Origin: Tetradesmus obliquus
Taxonomy: Eukaryota > Chlorophyta > Chlorophyceae > Sphaeropleales > Scenedesmaceae
Direction: 5' to 3'
NCBI GenBank assembly: GCA_030272155.1
Contig: CP126194.1
Span: forward strand, 7,671,001-7,735,000
Length of the DNA: 64,000 bases
How positions within the stretch are numbered: the stretch's first letter is position 1; each line of letters begins with the position of its first letter. A program made the position numbers and the translations under genes. The notes beneath the pieces are model-generated. The model made no database searches. It was not told the DNA's origin and saw only the letters and a program-made list of their open reading frames with translations. Shown here one piece after another: positions 45,863 to 57,577 of the stretch.

Positions 45863-47647
45863 TTATTGTGCAGGTACGTCAGCCGTCAGAACCTGCTTTT
45901 GCATAGTAGCCCAGAACCTGTCCCACACGCTCGCTGTCACGTCTGCGCTGAATGTGACTCTCAGCTGCCGCAGGTATGGCAGCCCTGTCAGCAGCATCAG
46001 GCCGCGCTGCGTGATCGGCGTGAACGCCAAGTTCAGCTCTGTCAGCTGCGGCAGCTGCCCAATGGCTGCCAGGCAGGCCATGTCCCCCAGGTGGCAGGCG
46101 TGCAGGTCCAGGTGGCGCAGTTGCCTGCAGCGGCAGGCCAGCGCTGTGGCTGCCACGTCGTCCACACCCTGCGCCAGCTCAGCCAGGTCAAGGCTTGTCA
46201 GCCCGGTCAGCGTGCTGAGTGCCAGGGCGTCACCAGGCGCCAGCTGGTAGCTGTGTAGGGTGAGGTCGTGCAGTCCTGTCAGGTGCCCCAGTCTGCCACA
46301 TGCAGCGATGCCCACAAACTGCTGCCCAGGCGCCAGGGCCCAAGGAAGCCCTACGTCAACTGCATGTACCAGCAGCTCCAACTTTGTAAGACTGCAACAC
46401 GCCGCAATATTGTCTAGCATGCCTGCCAGCTCTTCAGTGTTAGGGTCTCCTTCGTTCCCTAGAACGAGCTCACGCAGCTGCGGCAACTGCGGCCAGGCTG
46501 CAGCTGTAGCAGCGGCATCTGTAAACCATGTGTAGCTCAACTCCAAATGTGTCAGGGCCGGCAGCTGCGCAAGTGGCAGCAGTGGTGCCGGCTCTGTGGG
46601 GGGCTCCTCACCGTCAACACCAAAGCTGAGGTGCTGCAACTGCTGCAGTGGCAGCACGCATGCTAAGCCGCCAGGTATCTGAAGAGATGTCAAGCATAAG
46701 CGTTGCAGCTGCGCAGGCAGCAGCAACCCCTGTGGCACCTGGTAGGCCGTGAGCTCTGTGAGCCTCGTCAGTGGCCGCATGTCCAGCGCTTGGTATGAGT
46801 CGTACACGCAGTTACCCAGGTGCAGGCACTGCAGTGGTGGCGCTGCTGCCAGCAGCTGCTGCAGCTGCTGCGCCACATCGTGCCAGTCGCCGTCCACGCT
46901 CAGGTATGTCAGCTGCCTCAGCGCTGACAGTGCTGCCAAGCAGCTGCCTGGCATGAACTGGCACCTGTGGCTGTTGTGCAGGCGCACATGCTGCAGAACT
47001 GTCAGCTGAGCCAGTGCTGCTGGCAGGCCAGGGCCAGCTGGCGGCATGCCCTCCATGTACTCCAGGTCCAGCCACGTCAGGCTGTGCGCTGGCAGTGCAG
47101 CTAGCACGCCAGCGCTTCCTGCATAGTTGCTGCTGAAGCTGGTCAGGCGGAGCTGCTGCCGCTGCTCTTGCCACTGCTGCCTGGCACTAGCTGCTGTGGT
47201 GGGACTATCTGCTGCAGTTGAGTGTAGCCCTGGTGCTGCCAGTTCTTCGCCCAATGCCAGTTGCGGCAGTGACGCCGCTGCGTGCAGGCCATGCTGCAGC
47301 AGCTGCTTAGCCACCACCCAGTGCGCCTCCCACTCCAGCCCATGCACATTGAGGCCACGCTCAGCAGGTGCTTGCACTGCCATGCCGCTCACGAGACCTG
47401 CATGCCTCGGCAGCCACTTTGCAAAGCTGCAAAGCTGTGGCAGTGTCATCTGCGGGTTCAACACGATGACTGTGTTGCATGCCGCGCACTGCTGCACTGC
47501 CTGCCTCCAGGCCTTGCATGCTCGTGCTGCTGCGCACAGCACCCGGGGGTCTGTACTGAGTTTAGGGTGCTCCAGTGCAACCTGCAGCCCTTGCAGGCTC
47601 TGTATCTGCAAGCACGGACAGGCCCACAGCAGCAGAAGCAGCAGCAT
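45863..47647 (-). CDS. Leucine-rich repeat protein with F-box-like N-terminus, ~594 aa
   Basis: A single long open frame. The N-part has LSTDPRVLCAAARACKAWRQA, resembling the end of an F-box (LxxDLL...VCRxWR). About ten irregular LRRs follow (LTWLDLEYMEG, LQHVRLHN, LTYLSVDG, LQCLHLGNC, LTHLELSYTWFTD, LRELVLGNEG, LTSLDLAEL, LRHLDLHACHLGD, LTELNLAFTPITQRG, LRQLRVTF). F-box/LRR proteins are often substrate adaptors of SCF ubiquitin ligases; that role is inferred. The start is uncertain: ATG 47647 gives a Leu-rich leader encoded partly by a CAG run, but a TGCTTGCAG acceptor at about 47613 could instead join an upstream exon. No introns are needed from there to the stop at 45863. A relic copy of its last repeat lies downstream. 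Confidence 0.8.
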   Translation of the reverse strand: MLLLLLLWACPCLQIQSLQGLQVALEHPKLSTDPRVLCAAARACKAWRQAVQQCAACNTVIVLNPQMTLPQLCSFAKWLPRHAGLVSGMAVQAPAERGLNVHGLEWEAHWVVAKQLLQHGLHAAASLPQLALGEELAAPGLHSTAADSPTTAASARQQWQEQRQQLRLTSFSSNYAGSAGVLAALPAHSLTWLDLEYMEGMPPAGPGLPAALAQLTVLQHVRLHNSHRCQFMPGSCLAALSALRQLTYLSVDGDWHDVAQQLQQLLAAAPPLQCLHLGNCVYDSYQALDMRPLTRLTELTAYQVPQGLLLPAQLQRLCLTSLQIPGGLACVLPLQQLQHLSFGVDGEEPPTEPAPLLPLAQLPALTHLELSYTWFTDAAATAAAWPQLPQLRELVLGNEGDPNTEELAGMLDNIAACCSLTKLELLVHAVDVGLPWALAPGQQFVGIAACGRLGHLTGLHDLTLHSYQLAPGDALALSTLTGLTSLDLAELAQGVDDVAATALACRCRQLRHLDLHACHLGDMACLAAIGQLPQLTELNLAFTPITQRGLMLLTGLPYLRQLRVTFSADVTASVWDRFWATMQKQVLTADVPAQ

Positions 47648-48383
47648 CCACACCACCACCACCAGCACCAGCACCAGCAGCAGCAGCAGCAGAGTTCTTC
47701 TAGTTGCAACAGAGACGGCGCGCCTGCAAGCCTTTCAATGGGTACAAAGCTGGTTAAGATAATCCTCGCATGCGTGCAGGCTGGATACAGCATGTGCTGC
47801 TGAAGTGAGCTAGGTCAAGGTGCCCCAGCCTCACCTGGTCCCCTCGCTGCACGTTTGCTCTGTTATGTGGCATAGGCATCAACGACGTTTGATTGGCTAT
47901 GTTAACTGGTTCAGAACTTGCAGCAGCGCCCATGTACTACTAACTTGACGGTGTCGAAACGCCGGTGACACAAGTCGCGAAGGACATGTCGCTGCTACCT
48001 TTGTTTTTTAAGTCTCGCAGAGACCTGTTGACAAGACCAAATGCACGAGGGTTCAGCAATCTATTCACTTACAACCGCTGCACTGACATTGGCACTGAAC
48101 ATCACTGGTGATCGACTGTTTGTCAGCAACTTGAAATGCTGTTGCCGCTGCTGTTGATAGCAGCGTTGCTGTAACATTTTGAACTGTTGTGAATGCTGTG
48201 TCAGCCTAGTCCGGACTGCGTGTTCCATGGCCAGCAATGGGGGGGGGGGGGTGTCACCAAGCAGACTGAAAAGCAGACAACACCACCAATCGCAGGGCAC
48301 GCCCGCCTAGTTACAAATGAGGCCCAATGTTGCAAACAAGGCGCTTCCAAAGCCATCAATCTGCAGCTGCAGGTGTGCCGCCT
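47648..48383. other. Intergenic: upstream of the LRR gene, downstream of the FIST gene
   Basis: Both neighbours are on the minus strand, so this holds the LRR gene promoter and the FIST 3' UTR. It includes a CAC/CAG triplet run (47650-47695) that may encode or precede the LRR N-terminus, and a G11 run near 48240. Nothing else is recognisable. Confidence 0.45.
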
Positions 48384-50959
48384 CTACTGCTCCTGCTGGG
48401 TCTGCTGCTGGGGCTGTGCGGCAGGCACCAGGGGCCGCAGCACCGCCAGCGCGCTGGTGAGCTCATACAGTGCCGCCTTGCCGTTGGCGGTGGACACCTG
48501 CGCTGAGCCGAACACGCCCGCCAGCGGCACAGGCAGGTATGAGCCCACCAGCCCGCTCTCGTAGCTGGGGCTGCCGTACAGGCTGGCGCCGCGCCCGATG
48601 TCCCTGCAGGGGACAGAAGCACCGCGGCACAGCAGAAGCTGAGCGCCACAACGACCAAATGGAAAACTGCTAGCAGTGCAGTGCTATCGAGGACGAGCAC
48701 AGTGCTTGATGGCTATGACAACAACAACAGCTGCTTCACGTGAGCAGAGCAGTTGAGTCCTCAGTGCACGCTGCACTGCATGATGCATCAGACCCAAGCG
48801 CGCCGCTCTACAGCCAGCGTGGCTCACGTGAAGAGCAGTGCCGCCAAAGGCCGTGGGCGTGGTGTGCCGCTGATCACTCCCGCCAGCTCAGTGCGCTTGA
48901 GCCCCAGCAGCTTGCTGTCAAGGTCCTCCGCGATGCCGCGCTCGTCACGCAGCTGGGCGGTGGGCAGCAGGACGGCAGAGGTGGGCAGCAGGCAGGCATC
49001 ACAGCAGCCTCAACGTTGGAGTTGTCTGGAAAAGGGCCAGTCGTAGCCAGAAACGCACATCTAGCCATGAGACTTGACTGGCAGGCTGCTGCTGCAAGCG
49101 CCAAGCGATGTGCACCTCAGCTTTGACGCCATGGCAGTCATTCATGTTGCACCACGCAGCTGGCAGACCTGCCCAGGTTCCCCCACCCCTGCTGCTCACC
49201 ACGAGGCGCAGCCTGTACCCCGGGCGCGCCTGGCAGTCCACGCGGATGTATCCAGGGCGCTGCCACACCTCGCTGATGGCTGCCACCTGGAAGTCGTCAG
49301 GGCCCAGCTCGGAGGCGGGCCGCCAGCTGTCAGGCGCAATGGCCACAGCCAGCTTGCTGCTGAGCTCATCACTGGCAGCAGATGCAACAGCAGCAGCAGC
49401 AGCAACATCAACAGGCTGGCTTCACATGGATGTGAAGTGCATGAGCGTCGGTGTTATTAGCCTTCCTTCCTTGATGCAGCTCCACCATGGGACAGCAGGA
49501 ACACTTATGCAAGCAGCACCCAACCTGCCGCCCCAACAGCTCACATCATATTTGCCGCGTGTGCCGCCTCAGGGTCGAAACCTGCTGACATCAGCAGCTC
49601 GTAGACAGCAATCAGCGGCACCACCTCGGCGCCGCCCGTGCCGCTGGCCTCGTCATCGTCGTCGTCGTCGCCGTCGCTGCTGCTGGGGCTGGGCGGCTCA
49701 GGGTCGATGAGGCTGGCGATGAGGTCGCCCTCACGGCTGGTCTGGCCGATGGTCCACACCTTGTCTGACACCGTGCGGTAGCCCTGGCAGCAGCAGCAGC
49801 AGCATAGGTGCAGGAAGGTCAAGTGGAAGGTGCTGCAAGCCTGCCAACAAAGCATGCTGTGCAGCTGGGTTGTGCAGAGTTAGCAGCTCACGCTGCCACC
49901 GAACAGGGGTCATGTGTGGCACCACGCAGTCGAGCTGCTGCCAGCATGTCAGCTGCGGTGTCTGCAGAGATGCCCAGACTTGCAGACCGGGAGTGACAGC
50001 CTGTACTCAGAGCCAGGCGCCCCACCTGGCATGTGACAGGCTCTAGTACCAGGGGCCCCTTCATGCTCAGCACTGCTGCGCCGTACATGAACACGCCAGA
50101 GTCGTCGCCCGCGTCCTCCTCAGCGCCTGGCTCCTCCTCAGGCTGCAGCTGCTGGCTGTCACGCTCATCACCTGCAGCATCACTGCTTGGAGCAGCAGGA
50201 GCCGTTTGCTGTTGACTGCTGGTGCTAGCTTGCTGCTGCTGCTGCTGCTGCTGGTCGCCATCAGACAGGCCTGACAGCAGTGCGTTGAACAGGTTGCCAA
50301 ACAGCCCACCCTGCTTCTTGGGATTGCTGCTGCTGTTGCTCTCAGCTTGCACCACCGCCTGCTGCTGCTGCTGCTGCTGTTGATCGCTTGCCAGCTGCGC
50401 TTCCTGCAAGGCAGGCTGCTGCTGTTGCTGCTGTTGGTCTTGCTGGCTGCTGTGTGGTGCACTGCCACTGGTTCCTAGGCCGGCCTGGCGCCGCTGCTGC
50501 TGCTTCCTCGCCCATGCCGCTGTGCCGGGCTGCACGCTGCCGTCCGCCGACCACACGTACATCAGCCGCCGCTTGTTCTGCTGGCCCTGGCTCAGCACGG
50601 CACCCACCTGCAGCAGCACCAGCGCAGCAGCACGCAGCAACACGTGAGAGGACAGCACTGAAAGCCATCAACAGCCACCTCTGTTTGTGCTGGCCTGTTG
50701 GGATGTGCGGCAGCCCTGGCAGAGCTGGCAGTGTGGCCATGCAATCAGCAGCCAGCACAGAAGCCCAGCAGCACCTAGTATGCTGCCGCTGATGAGTGGT
50801 GCGCCACAGTCTTGGCCTGTCCTGCGTCAAGCCTGCACCAGCTGCGTGCCTCACCTTGGGTGCGTCTGGGAAGGCAAAGTCCAGCCCAGCCAGCAGCTGC
50901 TTACTCTGCTGGAAGCGGGGGTCACACAGCACCAGCATGCTCACAGCAGACGACTGCTG

Positions 50960-51002
<43 letters not shown>

Positions 51003-52292
51003 TGCTGCTGCTGCTCTACCCTGCTGGCGTCGCTTTGGGTACATTCAGCGCCCCCAGCTTGGTCCTCCTGCTGCTGCTGCTGCTGCTGTTGCTTGTCCTG
51101 TTCGTCATCAGCGCCGGCTGCGCCTGCTGCTGCTGGTGGCTGCGGTGAGGGCGACAGGCGCTGCACCGGGCTCATGCCCACCAGGTCACACCATGCCTCA
51201 GGGGAGGCGTCTGCAGCAGCAGCAGCAGCAGCAGGCACAGCACCAGCAGGCACAGCAGCGGGTGAGAGGCTGGCTGCTGTCAAGGCTGGCAAATCTAAGT
51301 GCTACACGAGGCGGTCACATGCCTGTGCGCTCGTGTGTAAATGCCAGGCGCAAGGATACACTTGAGGCAGAGCTGACGTCTCCATGCTCCCTCAGCGCTG
51401 CTGCTGCCCATTATGTTGTGCTGCCGTCGCCTCACCCTCTGATGGGATGCTGCTGCGCAGCGTGTGCATGAGCGACAGCTGCACGCCGGGCAGCGCGGCC
51501 AGCGTGAGGCTGATGCCCGGCTCGCCCTCCACCTCCAGCGGGCCCCCTGCGCTGCCGCCCAGCAAGCCAAACGCCTGGCAGTGGCGCGCAAGCAGGGCGG
51601 GGCAGCAGTAGCAGCACTCGTTTCAAGACAGGGATTTCAATCTTACACTCACTTTGGAGAGTAAGCCCTGCACATGCGCCACATATACAAGCTGAACACC
51701 ATTGCTGTTGCCGACGCTATTGAACAGCAAGCAACGTGCTGCTGATGAAGACGGTTCATACGTTATCGATATGCTGCTGCTGATGATGATGATGATGGTG
51801 TTGCCGCCTGGCTCAGTACTGCAGCACCCTGCTCACCGAGCAGCCAAAGACATGCCGCACGGATGGCACCTCCCGCCTGACCGCCCGCACCACATCCTGC
51901 AGCTGCGAGCCATAGTTGCATGACGCAAACACCAGCGCCAGGTCCGGCTGCAGGTCCGGCTGCTGCTGCATGATGCTGGCCACAGCATCCTCCACTGCTG
52001 AGCGCACAGTGGTCTTGCTGCTGACGCAGGACGCCCACACCATGTCACCATGGGTGGAGCTGATCACTGACGAGCTGGCAGTAGGGGCTGCAGCTGGCTC
52101 TGAGGCTGATGCTGCAGCAGCCACACTCCTCCTGTCCCGACTGCCAGCAACTCCGCACTGGATGCCATGCTGCTGCCTGTGATGCTGCTGGCTCTTCTGC
52201 AGATGTTGCTGCAACCTGCGAGCCTGCACCACTGATCGCTGCCAACAGCCACCATGTGAACCCAGACGCTGTTGCTGTGACTTTACATGCAT
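48384..52292 (-). CDS. FIST_N/FIST_C sensory-domain protein with poly-Q inserts, 8 exons, 762 aa
   Basis: Exons (complement): 48384-48603, 48828-48952, 49200-49371, 49545-49783, 50026-50607, 50855-51210, 51436-51574, 51837-52292; phases agree and the sum is 763 codons with stop. FIST_N starts near residue 85 (WASCVSSKTTVRSAVEDAV, PDLALVFASCNYG, VRHVFGCSAFGLLGGSAGG) and runs to MLVLCDPRFQQSKQLLAGLD and FPDAPKVGAVLSQG. FIST_C follows (FMYGAAVLSMKGPLVLEPVT, GYRTVSDKVWTIGQT, RLRLVLRDERGIAEDLDSKL, LLFTDIGRGASLYGSPSYES, LPVPLAGVFGSAQVS). FIST domains bind small ligands in bacterial sensors, and animal FBXO22 pairs them with an F-box. No F-box is visible here; the first ~80 residues are Gln/Ala/Ser-rich. 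Odd: several poly-Q loops are inserted in the FIST core. ATG 52292 is the first in-frame start of the open exon; an upstream exon is possible. Confidence 0.9.
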
Positions 52293-52998
52293 GGCATAGG
52301 CAATGGCGAGTGACCACTCAAATGTGCCTGCTACAGGGCCTGCATGAGAACCTGGCTGCCGAGTGCTGAATCGATGGGCAAGAAGTAGTAATCAGACACG
52401 TTGATGTTGTCTGGAATGTTTTCTGTACACGACGAGTCCTCTTCCACTGTTGTCGAGTCACACTTGGAGTCCCACCGTGAAACAGCTGCAAAACCATGGC
52501 AATGAGCAACAAGCGATGCCGAGAGGCTGGTGCTTCAACAAAATAATGTTTTTGGTCAGTCTGTGATTGTTGACAATTCAACTGTATCGGCTGCGAGTCC
52601 GTAAAGGATTGGACTGTTTTCGACTGGACCACAGGTTTGAGCTGATTAGAGCCTGCATGCAACGTAATGTAAACAAAATACAAGTAATAATGGAGCGCCT
52701 ATATCTAGACAAGGCGTGCGAGGCGACGACCTTTGCTGTGCTGGTCACGAATGTTGCTGGCTGGGCATCAGCACTGGCAAATGCCTGGGGCAACGGATGG
52801 CATGGCAATCAGGTGACCACGTAGTACACAACAGAATAAATCGTTCCAGGCCTCTGCATCTAGCGTAGTGCAAGCTGCCTGCACTGTGCTCATGTCATCA
52901 GCAGGCGTTCACCGCTGTACTGCTGCAACCTGAGATGTACTGCTGTTTGTCGCTGGACACTGCAGTTCCCCACCGTATGGATATGCCTTCTAGGCGGC
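52293..52998. other. Divergent spacer between the FIST gene and the alpha/beta hydrolase gene
   Basis: About 700 bases separate two divergent start codons, so both promoters must be within it unless untranslated first exons overlap. The section 52380-52860 is AT-richer. I found no ORF with a known domain. The hydrolase may have an extra 5' exon here: a TTCTAG acceptor-like sequence precedes its ATG. Confidence 0.45.
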
Positions 52999-55650
52999 AT
53001 GCTGGCAGCGCAGGCCTATTACGTGTACAAGAAACCGCAGGTCTCAGCGTCAGCACCCTTCAGGCTATGGCTGTGGATGGTGTACGCAGCTTTCATGGCA
53101 TCCGCAGCTGTGGTTCTGATTGTGTGCTATGCGATTGTGCCTGTGCCGAGCAGTGTGTCCATAAGCCCAGTGGGTTGGTGGGCGGTCACGTGGTTCCCTC
53201 CAGTGGCGTTCATCGCCATCTATGCACACCTCCACTGGCAGGATGCGCTGGCGGCCATGCGGGCACGCAAGCCTGAGGCTGCTGCAGGCCCGCTTGCAGA
53301 GGGCGCAGAAGCCACACTCAACAGCTGGGTCACCAACCCCATTGCAAACCTGTCAGGGCCAGTGGCAGAGGCCGTGGAAGACGTTGTTCAGGCAGAAGAG
53401 GCAGTCATGGCAGCAGTGCCTCTGCCTGATGCTGCTGATGGCGATGTTGAGGAGGGCGCCCGGGTCACAAGCAGCAGCAGCGCTCATTGCACTGGCGGCA
53501 CAGCAGACAGCAGCAAAGGCAGCAGCGAGTGCAGCCGTCAAAGTGCTGCTCCCAGCTGCAGCAGTGGCTGTCAGCCCAAGCAGTGTAGGCGGCGACGGTG
53601 CCGTGAATGCTGGTGAGCTGACTGTGATCCTGGCACAGTACGCTTGCAGCCATCAGACAGCTTGCAGGACAGCCTCTGCACACTTTCATTGAAGGGTGCA
53701 GCCGCCTTGTCGGCCCGCTGGCTTAGCAGTGCTGCATTGATTGCACGCACCAACCCTAGCAACCGCTGTGCTTCTGCCGCAGGTCGCGGAGCAAGCCGCA
53801 GCGCCAGCGGCTGGCGTCCTGCCTGGGCTGGTCCAGCCTGTTCTGGGGTCTGCTGCTGACGGTGGTGCTGGTGGTGCAGGCAGCTTGGCAGGCCGCAGAC
53901 TACCGGCGCTTCCCTGCTGAGGCGTACGGGCAGCTGGTGGACGTGACCATCGACAACCCAGACCGTGAGCAGCTGCTGGGGGCTGCCGCGCAGCAGCAGT
54001 TGACATGCCACAGCCTGTACCACAGCATGGCAGCAGCCGATTGTCAGGGCCGCCATACCAGTGGTAGCTGGGCATGTCAGCTGCGGCTTCATGTTGGTGG
54101 CAGCGATGCACAGTGCAGGTGGCTCAGGAGGAGCAGCAGATGAACAGCGGTGTATGCTGGGTGTCTGCAGCAACTGTCAAGCTGTGATGCCCATCCAAGT
54201 GTTGGCCTCGTGACTGCTTCTGTGCTGACCATCTCAATGCCTTGTGTTGATCACCTGCAGACACAGCCTCGATATTCCTGCGCTGCCGTGGGCCCAGCAA
54301 CAGCAGCCTGGCCACGTTCCTGCTTGAGGCGGATGCGGGCGCAGCAGCAGCCAGCCTGTTTGGGCTGCAGGACGAGCTGGCCAGGGCCGGCAGGCGCAGC
54401 TGCGCGTACGACAGGCTGGGGCTGGGCTGGAGCGACGACATCATCATGCCGGGGCACCTCAAGCGGGTGCGTGGTGGCGGGTGACAGCAGCAGACGCAGC
54501 TTGGCAGCAGCCGCACCTCAGGTTGGCGCAAATGCGTTGTCAGAGCAGCAACCAGTGTAGCGGTCAATAGTTCAACATGTGCTCTAGCTGGTCGAGTAGC
54601 ACATGCCTGTGATATTTAAACACAGCAACAGGGCATGCTGGGTCTTGAACGCGTGCTGGGCTGCTCCGTTGTTGCTCTGCTGCAGGTCCCATTCACGCTG
54701 AAGTCATTGCTGGAGGCTGCTGATGTGCCGCCACCCTACATATTGGTGGGGCATGGCATGGGTGGGCAGTTGGCACTGCAGGTGCGTGGCTGGTGCAGGC
54801 CGCTTGTGCAGCAGGGCCTGCCGCTCTGCATGAACAACTGTGACATCACATGAGGTGATGCGTGATACACAGCACCCGTAACGAGGGAGTTTGCCTCACA
54901 AACCAGGACATGCCAACATGAGACAACGCCCTAATCAACCCACCCACCTCTGTTGCTGCCTTGCTGCTGGTTGCACAGTACGCCAGCATGAACCGCAGGG
55001 ATGTGGCTGGCCTGGCGCTGCTGGACAGCTTCAGCGACACGGCACACAACCTGCAGGCGGGCGTCATCGTCAACACCACAGGGCTCTGGGGCAGGGTGAC
55101 CTACACCTTCCTCAACAGCTACCCCCAGCGCCAGCTCACGCGGCTGAGCTTCCTGCGGGCAATCGCCCCGCTGGGCTTCCCGCGCTTCAACGACGCGCTG
55201 AGGCGCGCGTCAGGCGCGCCCTACGCCTACCAGGCGGAGGTAGCCGCACTCACCGGCAGCAACAAGCACTACCAGGGGCGCTGGGGCGAGTACGCTGCTG
55301 GCGTGGCTGCACTGCCGGACAGCCTGGACGAGCAGCTGCTGCTGGCGGCACCCAACAACGCAGCCAGCTTCTGGTACGGCACCGGCTGGCTGGACCTCAG
55401 CCCGCTCCCTGTGGTGGTCATGCCTGCGGCAGCCTCCATCGCAGATGCGGGCTGCCAGCTGACACAGGCGCCATGCAGGGAGTCTGTGCTGGCTACGCCG
55501 GGCCTGTTCCTGGCCAAGCAGGTGCTGGCGTACCGTGCCACGCTGTCCAGTGGCGCCAGCATGGCCATCATGCCTGGTGGGCACGGCTTCCCCTGGCAGG
55601 ACCCCGCGACAACAGCGTCAGTGCTGCTGCAGAGGTTTGAGGGCGTGTGA
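52999..55650 (+). CDS. Membrane-anchored alpha/beta hydrolase-fold protein with Ser-to-Gly nucleophile, 589 aa
   Basis: Exons: 52999-53612, 53783-53964, 54261-54466, 54686-54781, 54979-55650; phases agree (590 codons with stop). Residues ~22-48 and ~55-75 are membrane segments (LWLWMVYAAFMASAAVVLIV; WWAVTWFPPVAFIAIYAHL). After a Ser-rich linker and an RRRR patch comes a third (WSSLFWGLLLTVVLVVQAAW). The hydrolase fold has RRSCAYDRLGLGWSDD, which matches the YDRaGxGwS motif of bacterial hydrolases, then VPPPYILVGHGMGGQLALQ, where the family has GHSxGG. The Ser position is Gly358 (codon GGC, one change from AGC). The His motif is intact (PGGHGFPW, His568). Known family members are serine hydrolases; loss of the nucleophile suggests a non-catalytic or altered protein. 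The start is the first ATG in the exon; another 5' exon cannot be excluded. Confidence 0.88.
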
Positions 55651-57243
55651 GGCGTGGCTGTTGTGCTGCTTGCACTTGATGTGATGTGAACACTCTTGAA
55701 ACGTGGAACGATAGCTTCTGGGTCGGGCTCTTCCCCTGGGTTGCCAGTAGTGTCAGTAGTAATGGTTTGGGAACGGGAGGTGTATTTTTGGTGGTGTTGT
55801 GTTCTTGGTGGCAGCACCTTGCTGCAGTGCAAGCTGCTACCGCACTACTATGCATTTGCAGCAGGCGCGTTGTCTCAGTGCCAGGCGTAACATGCAGCCA
55901 ATGGTTCGCTTTCAGCAGCAGGTGTAGACAGCAATCATGACCGCACCCATGTGCATGCAGCATACGCCGGAATGGGCAGTCTCACCAGGCTCATATGAAG
56001 ACCGTTGCTGGTGCCACACTAGGAACTCATGTCCATGACATCCGCACAGATCATGGCACAGTGTGCACAAACCACTATGGGCATATGTGTCTGCTGCTTG
56101 CACTTACCGCACCTACATATGGTGCAACACATGGCGCCAGCATGCAAATCAGCCTGGTCTGAGATGATCGCAGGCTGCAGCAGTATCTAGTGCACTGCAC
56201 TCATGTTCAGATGTTCCATCAATCATGGACATGCTGCAGTATCAATTGTGTAGTGCATCGTGCGTGGACGTGCATGCAGCATGCTTTGCTGGTACAGCAC
56301 ATGGTGCGATAACTTGGGTTCCTGCGTATGCAACGCTGGTCAATCCGAATAGCTGCCGTGAGCGCTGTGTCCAGCGGTCAGGCCGCTGATACTGGGACAG
56401 CTCTGTTGTTGTTGATACCGTGTTTACATCTGCATGTAAGCATTCTAGCAAAGCAGTCGGCGAAGGTTGTGTTGAGGTGAAATAGTAAACCATGGGAATT
56501 ACACGCATCTTCAAGAACATCTCAGGGGGTAAATCAGGCGTGCTTCCAACTGTGCCATGGCAGAGTGAGCTGCAGCTTGCAGATGTGCAGCTTGCAGATG
56601 TGCACGACGAACGCTGGTATCAGCAGGCCTACGTACCAGTAGTTTACTGCCTTGGCAACACTGGCCACACTCCAGACTCACCGCCTCAGCCGTTGTTACA
56701 AGCAACGTTGTGCTGTCTGCTCCGCGGTGGCTCGAGCACACAGCATGCATGCAGTGCATCACAAATGTCACACCTGTACGGTATTGGGTTTCAGCAGACA
56801 CCGCTTGTGCACGGCTGCTGCTCACAGTTGTAACATTCAGGAAGCTATGGTTCACCCTGCCTGATCAAGTGACGCACCAATAGTGAACATGATCTTGCTG
56901 AACGACCATAGCTCAGCTGCACCAGTGACCCGTGCTTGCAGTAACTGCTGCAGCAATCGAAATATTCCGCTCAAAGCTGTTGGCAGCTAGGTTGGGACTG
57001 CAGTGCACGTGCACTGAACCTGGTGGCGATACTCCACACCTGGTGCTGCAAACCGTGTGACACTAGACAGGTGTCACCAGTGGTGGTGGCAAGGAGTCGC
57101 AGGTGGTCGCAGGCCACAGTGTTACAAAAGCCACACCCCGCCGCAGTGACTACTAGTCACCAAAGGATGGCTGGCACATCTGCGCACCTAAGTGGTTGCA
57201 GTGTTTCTGTTGTGCAGCCTTCCTGCAAGCATGCGCTGCCAAT
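55651..57243. other. Convergent intergenic region after the hydrolase and rhomboid genes
   Basis: This contains the 3' flanks of two converging genes. There is a TGTAA motif at about 56826 on the plus strand and a 15-bp tandem duplication (GCAGCTTGCAGATGT) at about 56570-56602. I see no domain-bearing ORF; short open frames here have no family motifs. Confidence 0.45.
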
Positions 57244-57533
57244 CTATCGCCGCCAGAAGGATGCCCGCAACTTGCTGGCCCTGCCACTCTGCTCGCCCCT
57301 GCTAAGCACAAAGTACAGCCCTGCCGCAGTTGCCGCTAGCAATAGCTGCAATCCAACATCTAAAAGCATTGCACAAGGCGACAAGCCGCTCGTGCCCCCG
57401 CTGCTGCTGCGCACGCTCCCTTGCTGCTGTCCTGTTTCTGCTGCTGCTGCTGCCGGCTCCCAGCTGCCACCCTGGCTGGGTGGCCCAGCACCGCCTCTGC
57501 TGCTTGCTGGGCTGCTGCTGTAACTAGCTTCTG

Positions 57534-57577
<44 letters not shown>

